Positions 30,708 to 41,889 of a stretch of 64,000 bases of DNA are shown one piece after another (position 1 is the first letter of the stretch; each line of letters opens with the position of its first letter). The stretch is taken from the NCBI GenBank assembly GCA_013146195.2, contig CM028378.1, positions 10,779,350-10,843,349 on the forward strand, written 5' to 3'. This stretch comes from Codonopsis lanceolata (lineage: Eukaryota; Streptophyta; Magnoliopsida; Asterales; Campanulaceae). Made by a program: the position numbers and the translations under genes. The notes beneath the pieces are model-generated. The model made no database searches. It was not told where the DNA came from and saw only the letters and a list, made by a program, of their open reading frames with translations.

Positions 30708-31932
30708 TGGCTATTTTGTACAGCCGAGGATCGCGCGCCTAACACAACTAGGCGGCGATTTTCCTTCCGGCGACTTTTTTGGGCGATTTGTAGGAAATCG
30801 CGGCGTTGGAGTGGCGCCTAGCGCCTAGGCGGCCGCCTAGGCCGATTTTTAGAACACTGCTAAAAACTTTCAGATCCAGTGGGGCCTCGCAACATTCCTT
30901 CGTTGCACTTTCCCGTTCTCCCCTAAAAAAGGGAGAAATAGGAATGGAAGGGTGATGTATTCCCATATCCTGGTATCCCCTAAAAAAGGGATAACTTGAT
31001 GCGGGAAACCCAAAGCTCCCATAGTGATCTGAACGGGCCATAAGGCTATTTTTTAATAAAATCCATAGTGGGGGCGTCGCAATATCCTTTTTTGCACTTT
31101 TCCGTTTTCCCCTAAAAAAGGGAAAATGGGAATAAAAGGGTAATGCATTCTCATATCCTGGTATACCCTAAAAAAGGGATAACTTGATGCGGGAAACCAT
31201 AAGTTCCCATATTGGATATAAAATTCACTAAAGGCAACCGAGGCACATTCAAACGTGCTAACATAGACAGCACTCCTCTCGCAGTTTTGATTTCGTCTTC
31301 CCATAAAGAATGAAGGGTGGAACGAGAGCAGTGGTGTCCCGCATCCGCACGTACGCACACCCCTATCCAAGGGCGCGTGGGGCGCGGGAGCACATCCCGG
31401 GAACCTCACAATAAGCTCATAATGTTATTTGGCTAATATAATTAATTAAGGTTCATAACCAATATTTAGTTTATTCTAAGTTAAACCCGTAGGTCACAAA
31501 ACATGGGCTAGACCCCGTCGCTCTGCCCAACATTCTCCTTAATCGACCAAGGTTATACTTAGAATAACCTCATAAGTTTGGTTTAATAATGAACTATCAT
31601 CTCTTAAGTTAGGTCATATTCTACAAAATACTATAATCAAATCGAAAGTAGTATGTGTGTCCATTATTGTCACACAACCATCCTTCGGTTATAATCACAA
31701 TATCTTAATAAAACATGACAGTCAAATACCTTAATAGCATGAACAAATATCTAATGGTTTCATAAAAAATAACGATACAACCATGTTCATGAGGTTCAAC
31801 TTAAGTGTTAGTTTCATAAACCTCAAATATGCACTTTAAACAAGAAGTAACTAACCGTTAGTCATGGTGTCCAAAATCAAGAAAACATAAAGTGATCACT
31901 TACAAAATAGTTTTATAGCAGTAACCCATTAT

Positions 31933-33663
31933 CTAAAAGGAAAAACTTTCTACCAAACCCATGTTAACAACATGTTTTCGAAAAATATTGGGTGGTAAGC
32001 CTTTCGTCATGGGATCCGCTAGCATAGCGGATGTACTAATGTGATGAATAGATACTACTTGATCATGGACTCTTTCCTCACAACAAGATACTTGATATCG
32101 ATGTGTTTTGTAGCACCACTTGACTTGTTGTTCTTGGAAAAGAAACAAGTAGCTTGATTATCACGATATCAAAAGTCAAAAGGTCTAGATATGGTATCAA
32201 CCACTCTAAGTCTTGTAATGAAATTCTTCAACCAAACACCGTGACAAGTAGCTTCATAGCATGCTACGAACTCTGCCTCCATAGTGGAAGAAGCCGTTAA
32301 TGATTGCTTGACACTCTTCCATGAAACTGGTCCTCCAAAGCATGAATATGTAACTTTGACGTGGATTTCTTGGTATCATTGCATCCGTAATCGCATAATC
32401 GAGAATCGAATAGCCAATAACTTCAAGGCTATTGGTACGTAAGTTTACGTAGGTAAGCATGTCTTTGGTACCTTGTAAGTAGCGTTACTTTCTTGGTTGC
32501 TTTCCGGTGACCCATTCCTCGGGTTTATCTCGATCGAACGTCCAAGCATACCAGAAATGCGCTAAATTGGCGAGTACAAACTTGAGCATACATTATACTC
32601 CCAAGCTAAGCATTGTGAATGTGCTCCATTGCATCAAGCTCAAGTTGGTTCCTAGGACATTGTAGGAGACTGAATTTGTCACCCTTAACAACAGGGGCAA
32701 CACTAGGAGAACAAGCGTGCATGTTGAACTTTTTGAGTACTTTATCAATATAGGCTTTTTGAGATAAGCCCAAAATACCCCGAGACCTATCACGGTGAAT
32801 CTCAATGCATAAGACGTAAGAGGCTTCACCAAGATCTTTCATATCAAAATTCTTTGAAAGAAAAGATTTGGTCTCATGTAACATGTCTTTATCACTACTT
32901 GCAAGCAAAATATCATCAACATACAGGACTAGGATGATAAATTTGCTCCCACTAACCTTTAGGTATATACATTGATCCACAACATTCTCAATAAATCCGA
33001 ATTTACTAATCACATCATGAAATTTCAAGTACCATTGTCTTGAGGCTTGTTTTAGACCATAAATGGATTTCTTTAACTCACATACCATGTGTTCCTTGCC
33101 CTCAACCTCAAAACCTTGAGGTTGTCTCATAAAGACTTTAGGAAACAAGTCACCATGAAGGAATGCGGTTTTAACATCCATATGATGTAACTCTAAATCG
33201 TAATGAGCTACAAGGGCCATGACTATACGAAAAGAATCCTTTTTCAACACCGGTGAAAAGGTTTCAAAATAATCTATGCCTTCCCTTTGAGTGAACCCTT
33301 TAGCAACCAGTCTAGCTTTATATCGTTCAACATTGCCTTTAGAGTCAAGCTTAGTTTTATAGACCCATTTACAGCCTACAGCTTTGGCTCCTTCAGCAAT
33401 TCAACGAGATCCCACATCATTTTTCTTCATTGATTCTAACTCATCATTCATGGCATCAAGCCACTGAGTTGAATGGTCACTTTTAAGGGCTTCTTGGAAG
33501 AACTTAGGATCATTTCAATGCCAAGATCATAGTCAACCTCTTCAAGGTATACAAAATCATCAGATCTGTTTGGTTTTCTAGCCCTCTCTGACCTTCGAAG
33601 AGGTTGTTCATTAGCAGGAGGTTCATTAGGCTCATTAATGTGGGGTTCAACATTAGGTACAAT
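31933..33663 (-). pseudogene. pol: Copia RT-RNase H, broken
   Basis: The best piece is 214 codons at 32606-33250, with the RT palm region: MDVKTAFLHGDL, IYGLKQASRQWYLKFHD and the catalytic VLYVDDILLASS, then GEASYVLCIEIHRDRSRG. Downstream, 31933-32148 encodes the RNase H C-terminus, VSIHHISTSAMLADPMTKGL then PPNIFRKHVVNMGLV. Frameshifts lie between these and towards integrase (33251-33663). The catalytic motif is intact, but the polyprotein cannot be made. Confidence 0.85.
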
Positions 33664-35417
33664 CTAAAGTGCATCAACATTCTCAATCGGATCTAAGATT
33701 TGATCCTCATCAAAAGGTACTAGTGCTACAACATTTTGAGGAACGGGAATAGAAACATGTTCTTGAATTTCCTCTATATTTATTTTTCTTGGTGTACTCC
33801 CACTATAACTAGCAGTTTCTAAAAATTCTGCATACCTTGTTTCAACAATTCTAGTGGTATGAGATGGACAGTAAAAACGAAAACCCTTTGATCGTTCAGG
33901 GTAGCCTATAAAGTAACAACTTATGGTTTTAGGATTGAGTTTCTTAATATGTGGGTTGAAAATTTTAGCCTGCATGACAGACCCCCATACATGCAAATAA
34001 CCCAAACTAGGTTTCTTTTGTGTCCATAATTCGTAAGGCGTTTTAGGCACGTACTTACTTGGAACTCTATTGAGTATATGCATAGCTGTTTTGAGAGCCT
34101 CAACCCATAGAGACTCGGGTAGAGTAGAACGACATATCATACTTTGTACCATGTCCATGAGGGTACGATTACGTCTTTCTGTAACACCATTTTGCTGGGG
34201 TGTACCCGGCATTGCATATTCACCAATGATACCATTTTTTTTCAAAAACAAGGCAAAAGGTCCAGGGTGTTGACCCAAATCAAAGAATTTTCCATAATAT
34301 TCTCCTCCTCTATCGGATCTTACAATTTTAATTTTAAGGTCAAGTTGATTTTCAACCTCAGCTTTGTAGACCTTAAATACATCTAGGGCCTCAGATTTAT
34401 TATGAATGAGGTAGACATAACCATATCGTGAAAAGTCATCAATAAAGGTAATGAAGTACTTATGTCCACCAATACCCGGAGTAGTAAAAGGTCCACAAAT
34501 ATCAGTGTGAATAATTTTTAAAAGTCCAGTACTTCGGGTAGCTCCACGTTTAATACCTTTTACAAATTTTCCTTTAATCCATTCAACACATGTGCCAAAA
34601 CGTTCATGCCATAATCTAGAGGAATTGTCATCCTTTAGTTTTCTCTTAATACCAGTTGGAACAATTATATCATTCACATTCATCGATTCTAAGGATTCAT
34701 AAAACGAAGGATCTAAACATAATTTGTAAAGGTTTCCCTCTAACAAACCAGAACCGACAACTTCAGAGTAAAAAGAAAGAGAGAAGCCTTTATTCTCAAA
34801 CTTAAACGAAAAACCATAAGCGTCAAGTTTAGAAACAGAAATAAGGTTTCTAGTCATACTGGGAACATAAACAGTATCAACTAAATCCAAATTGAAACCA
34901 CTCTCCAAGACTAAACGGAGAGTTCCAACAACTTCAACTTGAGCTTTCTCTCTATTTCCCACTATTACGTGTTGATCTCCTTTATTTAGTTTCTTCACGG
35001 AAAGGAATCCCTGTAATGAATTAGTAACATGCACAGTTGTACCAGTATCAATCCACCATGTGTTTAAAGGAACATTAATCGTAAAAGATTCATAACAAAC
35101 ATTAATTAGTGAACTACCTTTCTTCTCGAGCCACTCACGAAACTTAGGGCAATCCCTCCTCATATGCCCTTTCTCTCTACAAAAGCGACACTTGATGTTG
35201 CCAAGGCCTTTTGCAGTAGAAGAGTTTGCCTTGTCTGCTTTAGTGGTAGAAATACTCTTGTTCCATTTCTTGTTACTTTTGGCATAAGTCTTTCCTTTTC
35301 CCTTAGATGGTCCGATGTGATGATATGGGCACTTTCAATCCTCTCGGATTTAAGTCTCTTTTTTTCTTTTTGAGCACACATGCTCATTAGCTCACTCATC
35401 TTCCATTTTACTTTCAT
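33664..35417 (-). pseudogene. pol: Copia gag end, protease and integrase
   Basis: A 499-codon frame (33664-35163) plus an overlapping frame (35160-35417). It starts with the end of a CCHC knuckle (MRRDCPKFREWLEKKG), then protease (WWIDTGTTVHV, active D-T-G), the pre-integrase block (SSRLWHERFG) and the integrase core with D-D-E residues at IIHTDICGPF, IVRSDRGGEYYG and PQQNGVTERRNRTL. After LWHERFG the sequence jumps at once to TCVEWIKGKF; about 30 residues expected between, including the second His of the HHCC motif, are missing in frame. The frame ends at a stop just before RT. Confidence 0.85.
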
Positions 35418-35472
35418 TAATTATAGTTGACAGCCCAAGCTATTATGGGAAGAGAATCGTAATGAAGTGAGT

Positions 35473-35572
35473 NNNNNNNNNNNNNNNNNNNNNNNNNNNN
35501 NNNNNNNNNNNNNNNNNNNNNNNNNNNNNNNNNNNNNNNNNNNNNNNNNNNNNNNNNNNNNNNNNNNNNNNN
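35473..35572. other. Assembly gap (100 N)
   Basis: Exactly 100 N. It separates the Copia gag region from a Gypsy RNase H fragment, so the junction between the two elements is unseen. Confidence 0.95.
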
Positions 35573-36620
35573 ATTCCCGATTGTGCAATATTTTCCTAAG
35601 GTGCATCAAGCATACAATGATTTCATGTGATAAGAAATATGCCCTCGCCATTTTAAATAACAAATGTAGTAGGCCAACTTTTCGCATTAAAATATCTCGG
35701 TTTCTACATCGCTAAGTGCTTGGATACATAATAAACCAGCTAACATTGCCCTCTTCTTTGATTACGGCCATCGCTAAGTCATGGCGCCAAGTACAAATAT
35801 AACATTTCTCCTATTTCACTTATGCTGGTGGACGGCCCAAATATTCTTTAAGCTGCTCAAAGCGCTGCTGACATTCCTCCGCCCATTCAAAGGTATTGTT
35901 CCCTTCAACACTTTGAAAATGTAGACATTTCTGCTGACCACATGACCTACCTGTGGCCACCACGCGGCCATTCATTGTTGTACCGCTTGATGCATATCGA
36001 GCCTTCATCTCTTAAGGCTTGAATTTTTCTGTGGTTGGCCTCAACCCCTTTCGACTCACCATAAACCCCAAGAATTTGCCCGCCGTTATCTAAATGCGCA
36101 CTTGCTTGGATTCGCCTTTGATTTTTCTCGATTGTCAAAGTCGCAGTGCTTTTCCCCGCTTTTGTCTTGATTACCATGTCATCTATATAAGCTTCAACAT
36201 TCCGCCCGATTTGGTCTCCGAACACTTTGTTCACCATCCTTGATACGTAGCACCGCTTTTTCAACCCAAAAGGCATCATGACATAGCAAGAAGTTCCACC
36301 TGCCGCCCGAACGCGGCCAATGGTCGATCCGCTAGGCCATCCTTATCCGGTGGTACCCGAATAGGCATCAATAAAACTCATCACTTCATGCTCAGAATGG
36401 AATCCACCAACTTATCAATTCGGGCAAGGGTAGCTTTTGGCATGCCTTGTTCAGTTCCAGAAAATCAACACACATCCGCCATTTCATGTTTGCCTTCAAC
36501 ACCATGACCACATTGGCTAGCCATGATGGATAGTAAACCTCTTTAATTATTTTTGCTTTAAGCAACCTTTTCACTTCTTCTTTGATGGTTCTTTTTTCGC
36601 CCAAATGCCCTTGCCCTCTG
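35573..36620 (-). pseudogene. pol: Gypsy RT-RNase H remnant
   Basis: Frame at 36392-36604: EEVKRLLKAKIIKEVYYPSW, KWRMCVDFLELNKACQK (RT entry and palm). Frame at 35947-36279: MMPFGLKK then NVEAYIDDMVIKTKAGKS, where YIDD is the catalytic motif. Frame at 35820-36008: FEWAEECQQRFEQLKEYL, the RT/RNase H boundary. The last piece by the gap has ARAYFLSHEIIV and LRKILHN from RNase H. Each block lies in another frame; not functional. Confidence 0.8.
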
Positions 36621-37059
36621 TTGATCTAAGAAATTCGTCGACATTCAAATGATGCTCCGCCACTTCGTGCTTATACCCTTCATGTCTTCAACCCGCCTAA
36701 GCAAATATGTCTAAGCTTGCTTTCAAAATTCTATCAACTCCTCCTCGTCACTTCCTTGCAACTGCTCTTCCAATCTTGACTCGCTTGTTTGGGAATAAAG
36801 GATTGATCACCATCCAATTCCTCGCATGGCTTTAGGTCCTGGCTCCTCCCTTGTTTGCATTGTTTCAATCTCTATGGTTTTCTGGCCTCTTCCCTTTTCC
36901 TCTTTCAACCTCGCCTCTCCTCTTTCTTACTTCCTATGATGTCCACAGATCCCCAACCGGCCGTTCCATGTCAAGATCTATTAGAGCGGCTCAATTACGG
37001 CTATCATCTGTCTCACGCTTTGTGTAGCTTTTGGCTTGGTCATGGTCCACCTATTCTCA

Positions 37060-37600
37060 CTATCCTCCATTGTTAGCTTCCTCGCTTCAACTTCAGCGCA
37101 TTTCTTTTGACATGCTCCAAAGATCGCCCGTGGTTCACTTTTAACGCAAGCGATCCCCTTCTTTCAAGAGTTATAATTTTACCTACCGGTGTGGTATGGA
37201 GGCCACCATTTGGAAAGCAACCATTACGTTGTCCCAAGATTGCATTGTAATGAGAATGCAACCATAACCATAAAGGTGACCGCCTCGGTCCGCATCTTGT
37301 CGCCCTCCCCCAACGTGACCATTACCTTAAGTGTGCCCTTCACGTTAACCTTATGATTAGAAAATCCCCTCCGCTTGCCCGCCATATGGAGTTAAGTGAG
37401 CATCGATAATCCCATAGCCTTAAAGCATGAATAATACAAGATGTCCCTACTAGCTCCTCGTGGTCGACAAAAATCCTTTTCACGTTATGTTTTTTGTTGC
37501 TATCATCAAGGCCGCAATGACTAGCGGTTGTTCCGCTGCAGTAAAGGAGTTGGTGCTAACTCTGACCGGTAAAACCGATAAACTCATTCTCGCTCTGTGT
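37060..37600 (-). pseudogene. Gypsy protease region remnant
   Basis: Minus-strand frames show IFVDHEELVG near 37460-37480, at the place of the aspartic protease active site (normally VD.GSS), then LTPYGGQAEGIF near 37370-37400 and SHYNAILGQRNGCF at about 37250, the conserved YNAILGR motif after the protease. The active-site triad is changed. The interval 36620-37060 between this and RT holds only degenerate linker sequence. Confidence 0.6.
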
Positions 37601-37642
37601 TTGGGTGGTACAAAGGAACTGGGTCAGTCAATATTTGGCTTT

Positions 37643-39620
37643 TCACCGATTAGTGCTTGAAAATTCCTCCTCAGATACTCTTATGACTGGATGTCCTCTT
37701 GTCTGGGTTGTTGTGGGGTTGTTGTCATTTCTTTGCGGCGGGCCGGGCTGGCGCCCCGCTTGTATTTGTTGAAAACTCCTTGGTCCACCGCCTTTGTATC
37801 GTTTCGCTTGAATGCACTCGCCGGTCCTATGCCCGATTTCCCCGTGATATTCGCAGCATTTGTTTGGATTCCTTAGGTGTGCCGTGTCCGGGTTCATTGG
37901 TCGTGGTGCCTGCATGTTTTCACCCTCATAATGGCCGCAATTGGTGTGTTAAGAGGGTAAATTCTTTCCCGCCCGCCTTGGCCAAACCTCGCCAAGGTTC
38001 GATAGGCTCCATTTCCCTGATAGTTGTTCTCATAGCCTCCGCCTGTATCCGTGGTCATAGCCTCGCCCCGGTATCCTTGGTCATAGCCTCGCCTACCGGT
38101 ATCCTTTGTCACCTCTATTGCTGCCTCCGCGGTCATTGTTTCTATCTCCTCCTTTATTGCCATCTCCGTTTCCATTCCTTCTGTCTGCCTTCCTTTCTTC
38201 TGGCTGTGGCTCCGCATTGCCTATGTCTTGGGCTCTTTTGAACAAGTCAGCCCGATTCGTGGGAGCCCTAGCCCCGAATTCGATTTTCAAGTTCCCAGGT
38301 GCCAGCCCCCCTTCAAAGCATGTGATCACCTCCTTATCGAATGCTCGAATCAGGCTAGCACCGTCGGAATCTTTCCAAGTAGCCGATCAGACTCCCTTGT
38401 TTCTCGCTTTCACATTGCTTAGCTCACCCCTTGACTTTGGTAATGTGCCCGCAGCTCCAAACTCTCCGACAATGCCTCCCGCACTGCGACCATCCCGCAA
38501 TCGATCCCTCGTAAATTTCTAAACCAAGATGTCGCTTTCCTCAGAGCGATCCCACAAACACCTTACATAGTATTGCCTCGTCTCCTCCGTCAATGCCGCC
38601 GCCATCTCAACATCCGATGCATGGTCGCGAGCATTAGTAAGGCCCTCGCATTCTCAAAAGTGGGTAAATAAGTTTTGATCGAGGGCATTCCCGATCCAAT
38701 CGCAAATGGGCGAAAACGGTGTGGATGCCCGCTTTATCTGTTTTCTCCTTTCCATTGCATCTACTCTCTTCTTCAAATCTAGTAACTCACTCCCCCCATG
38801 TTTGTCTACTAAAGGTTGCACGGGCTGTGGAAATTCAGTCTGCTCAAGTGGTGGGGCAAGAGTGATGAGGGATTTAGATGCCCGAGGCCGCTTGACCAGT
38901 ATGCACGATCCTCCAGCATGGTGAGGATGGGGCCCGAATCTCCTTCCCGACTTCTTTCACGGGTCTCTCCTCGGGAAACCAACCTCTTCTTGACACCGAC
39001 CCGCTATGTGTGTTGTTGCGCGACAAAGTTCCTAGCCATTTGCTCATCAATCAGATTCCTGATCTCTCCACCTCTCGATCCCCTTCTAACAGAGTGTTCT
39101 TCGATCGAATGCACGCTTTTCCTTGAGAAGCACTTATTGTAATCATCTGGGCGGGTAATGTGCTGGTTGTAGAGGAACGCCTAAAGAGTGAGGGCGGATG
39201 GATATTTCACCATACCCATTGCCCGCCTCACTGGCCGGTTGTTTAGCATGATTTGCATTAACGCCAAGCGGTTTGTGTTTGGATCTGCTTGGCTTGAATT
39301 TTATGCGGCAACATCTCGAGGGTTCTCAACACCAACAATTGTAGACCCCGGCTTCTTCTTCTCCCAGATCGCCTCCAAATCCTTCTCCTGCCACGGCCTC
39401 GCCTTCTTCTTACTCTGGTCGCCTCCCTTGCCCTTAATCACTTTTTGGTGGTCAATGCTCTTCCTTTCTGCTTTCTTAGTGTTCGGCCTCCTCCGTCCCT
39501 GGCCCCTCCGGGCCGCTTGCTCAGGATAGCAGCCATTCCACCTCCTACCCCCGCTTGAAGCGCCACGTGCTCAGACCTGCCCATTGTCACCTCTATACTC
39601 CAAATATTGGTGTCAAGCAA
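37643..39620 (-). pseudogene. gag: Gypsy gag remnant
   Basis: The C-terminal part (37643-37915) has the zinc knuckle CEYHGEIGHRTGECIQAKRY. Upstream a basic Arg/Gly/Asn-rich stretch (37894-38329) carries RNGNGDGNKGGDRNN and the capsid end ITCFEGGLAPGNLKIEF. The region 38330-39620 has further gag-like but heavily frameshifted sequence. Opposite-strand ORFs here are shadows. Confidence 0.65.
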
Positions 39621-39716
39621 ATTTCAGTCCGATTGAGTTGATTGTTACGATCTCGGTGTTCGAGATCGATTCCCAAGAATGGAACCACTTGATGATGTTG
39701 TTTTCGCGCCAAGAGA

Positions 39717-40100
39717 TATGATCGAATCTACTGGCCGATCTGCACTCGAAATGGATAAGCAAAACGCCACCCGAAAGGGTGGCTTGAGGGGGTCCGCAAA
39801 CCTCCTGCACCTCCTGGTGCGAATCCGCCTCAAGTGATAATTAGAGAGAATGAAATTTGACGGGTGTAAAAATGAGAACGCATTCTCTCTCGTAAAGGGT
39901 CGAGCCTTTATAGGTTGTATGACGGAGCAAGTTTGTTATGCCACGACGGCTTCTAGAAGGCATATATGTCATGCCGAGATGGACAATGAACATATGACTC
40001 GGATTAGTTGGCATCAACAGTGGACACCTACACTTTTTAGGGCCGCCTCGATTCTAGAACTGCTAGTAGTTGCTCGATGGCCCGACCACCCATAGTGTCT
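39717..40100 (-). repeat. 5' LTR part of the minus-strand Gypsy
   Basis: On the minus strand it contains cctataaaggctcgaccc (TATA-like, near 39915) and ends about 39717 next to the ttggcgc primer-binding-like site. It is an imperfect inverted copy of 40275-40665. Its 5' limit, to the right, is not resolved. Confidence 0.6.
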
Positions 40101-40274
40101 TTAAATTGCTTATAATTAATTATGGGCTCATTACATTTTTTACTTGGTCCGAGCTCGCCAAGACAACAAAGAGTAGGGGACTACCGAGCTATCCATAATT
40201 CCCAGCCAGGGTAAGAACGCCCTTACAATCCCGCAACTTATAAACTGGGACTCGTGATTTGGTGGGAGGTCAAA

Positions 40275-40690
40275 GACACTATGGACCTGGGTCGTGCCCA
40301 TCGTGCAACTACTAGCGCCTGTAAGGCATCGACGTCCCTAAAAAGTGTAGGTGTCCACCCGTTGATGCCAACTAATCCAGTCGTGATGTTCATTGTCCAT
40401 TTCTAAGATGACATATATGCCTTCTCGGCCGTCGTGGCATAACAAACTTTGCTCGTACAACCCTATAAAAGGATCCGACCCCTTTACTGGGAGAGGCATG
40501 CTTCTCATTTTTACACCCTTACTGTTGCCAAATTTCATTCTTCTAATTATCACCGAGACCGATTCGCACACCGAGGGGTTTACGTGGCCACCCCCTCGCC
40601 AGTGACGCTTGCTTATCCATTTCGTGCACCGATCCGTGCAGGTTGAGTAGATTCCCGATCATATCCTTGGCGCAGAAAACAGCATCATCA
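40275..40690 (+). repeat. Second Gypsy LTR in inverted orientation
   Basis: Inverted relative to 39717-40100, with TATA-like ctataaaaggatccg (about 40465), the same ttggcgc site (40667-40673) and only about 17 bp of internal sequence (agaaaacagcatcatca) before homology stops. The spacer 40101-40274 has no gene. It is the remnant of another copy inserted head to head, or of a rearrangement. Confidence 0.65.
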
Positions 40691-40699
40691 CATACATAA

Positions 40700-41075
40700 A
40701 CTTGCTTTCTCAAGTATTGTTGAAACCGACCACTTGATTCTGACAATGAAAGAAAGTTATTGATGCTTGATCTTTACTTCGTGTAACCGTAGCAAGCTCA
40801 GTCATTTCAGAAAAGAATGGGTCTCTTGTGAGACAATTTTATGGGTCATAATTCGTAAGATGAAATTTCATTCTCTTATAGCTTACTTTCTCAAGTATTG
40901 TTGAAACCGACCACTTGATTTTGACAATGATCATCTTAGAGAAAGAAAGTTATAGATGCTTGATCTTTACTCGAGTGTAACCAGAGCAAGCCCGCTTTTC
41001 GTAAAAGAGTAGGGCTCTTATGAAACAATCGTATAGATTATAATTCGTTTGACGAAACTTCTTTTTTTTATAGCT
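40700..41075. repeat. Two tandem ~183-bp units
   Basis: cttgctttctcaagtattgt (40704) recurs as cttactttctcaagtattgt (40885), and both copies continue with gaaaccgaccacttgatt, gatgcttgatctttact and cataattcgt/tataattcgt. Non-coding; origin unknown. Confidence 0.8.
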
Positions 41076-41165
41076 TAATCCACCAACATATGGTGGGTCG
41101 AGTCAGAGGAACTATCATACTTAAAATATCCCCAAGTCGGTCTTTTCTAAGTTTTTACCTTCTAA

Positions 41166-41168
<3 letters not shown>

Positions 41169-41238
<70 letters not shown>
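41169..41238. repeat. (TA)n microsatellite
   Basis: About 35 TA repeats, the longest simple repeat in the window. Confidence 0.95.
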
Positions 41239-41240
<2 letters not shown>

Positions 41241-41889
41241 GACAAGGGTATATTTATCCCTCCAAAATCATACTTTTGAAATTTTGACTTTTGAGTTATC
41301 ATTTCACTCTTTGTCTCTCATATCTTCTCTCTTCTGGCTGTATTTCTCTTTCTCTTTCTCTCTCTCTCATGTCTTCTCCATATTTTCTCTACCATCACTA
41401 CCATCTTCTCTCTTTTAATTATGTTTAGACATTTTTCCCTCTTTAAACAAAAAATATAGTAACTAAAACAAAAATAATAGTTCCGGAGTCAAGAAAACAA
41501 AAATATAAGAGGTTAGTAAAATAAAAATAATTTATGGAACAAACCACTATAAAAATATAAGTTACAGAATCAACAAAACAAAAATAATTTAATACGGATG
41601 TTAGTAAAATAAAATAGTTTACAGAACAAAAGTTTTTAAATTTTTTTTTATAAAAAACGTAACACAAAAATACATTAGTAAAATAAAAATATTTGATGGA
41701 ATAAAAATAATCGTTACGAAGTCAATAATACAAAAGCAATTTAAAGCGAGGTTACTTAAAAAATTCGTTATTTTTTATTTTAGTTTATTTTCTTATCAGA
41801 AATTTATTTATTCATAAAATACAAATAGAATTTAATAAAAGTAATCATTCAAAATGAAGAACTTATGTGAGTTTGGATTTTATTTGTAG
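41239..41889. other. AT-rich DNA with CT tract
   Basis: Contains a CT-rich part (41300-41410) and a stretch (41450-41750) with several variants of gttagtaaaataaaaat. No gene. It may be part of the Helitron whose remnant follows. Confidence 0.4.

Larger units (their letters stand above)
29605..30859. mobile_element. hAT-like element in the Tat LTR, 8-bp TSD
   Basis: 1255 bp flanked by ctaaaaac at 29597-29604 and 30860-30867. The uninterrupted LTR (10887-10906) has the single-copy site ctctaaaactttcag. Termini are CAATGTTCTAAAACTCG and, reversed, CAGTGTTCTAAAAATCG, followed by ggcctagg/gcgcctag-rich subterminal DNA. The 8-bp duplication and the ends fit hAT. No transposase. It holds a Stowaway MITE and a short ORF. 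Confidence 0.85.
28328..31410 (+). mobile_element. Tat solo LTR carrying nested elements
   Basis: Starts TATAGACACCCCAATTTCG (first G of TG mutated) and ends CCTCACA, matching the Tat 3' LTR at 9609-11437. Without the 1255-bp hAT-like insert and its 8-bp duplication it is about 1820 bp, against 1829 bp for the other copy. Flanks are aaaag (28323-28327) and ataag (31411-31415), a probable 5-bp target duplication with one change. No internal region accompanies it, so it arose by LTR-LTR recombination. TATA box at 28656-28664. Confidence 0.85.
27975..31532 (-). repeat. Copia 3' LTR split by a nested insertion
   Basis: Read on the minus strand, the LTR starts TGTTGGGCAGAGCGACGGGG at 31532 after a purine tract (gattaaggagaa). 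It runs to 31411, is interrupted by the Tat solo LTR (28328-31410), and resumes at 28327. The resumed part has a promoter-like tatttaaag and gggattagggtttct, and probably ends in CA at about 27975. The two pieces together make about 470 bp, a normal Copia LTR size. The outer end is inferred, because the partner LTR is missing. Confidence 0.65.
31533..35472 (-). mobile_element. Copia retrotransposon, minus strand, cut by gap
   Basis: The order on the minus strand is gag zinc knuckle (about 35190-35150), protease, integrase, RT, RNase H, polypurine tract and 3' LTR (from 31532). This is the Copia order PR-IN-RT-RH. The 5' LTR and most of gag fall in the gap at 35473-35572 or are replaced by the neighbouring Gypsy element. 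Several stops and frameshifts break the polyprotein. Confidence 0.85.
35573..40110 (-). mobile_element. Tat-type Ty3/Gypsy retrotransposon, minus strand
   Basis: Reading right to left: 5' LTR (about 40100-39717), primer-binding-like ttggcgc (39712-39706), gag, protease, RT, and start of RNase H, cut by the gap. The gag CX2HX4HX4C knuckle (CEYHGEIGHRTGEC) and the RT block (SWLANVVMVLKANMKWRMCV) are of the Tat type (RIRE2/Retrosat-like), distinct from the Ogre-like element at 823-11437. Many frameshifts. Higher GC than the neighbouring DNA. Confidence 0.8.

Noticed and set aside
37699..38522. Plus-strand ORFs of 180 and 138 codons
   Set aside because: They are opposite to the gag of the minus-strand Gypsy, whose zinc knuckle and basic region are recognisable on the other strand.
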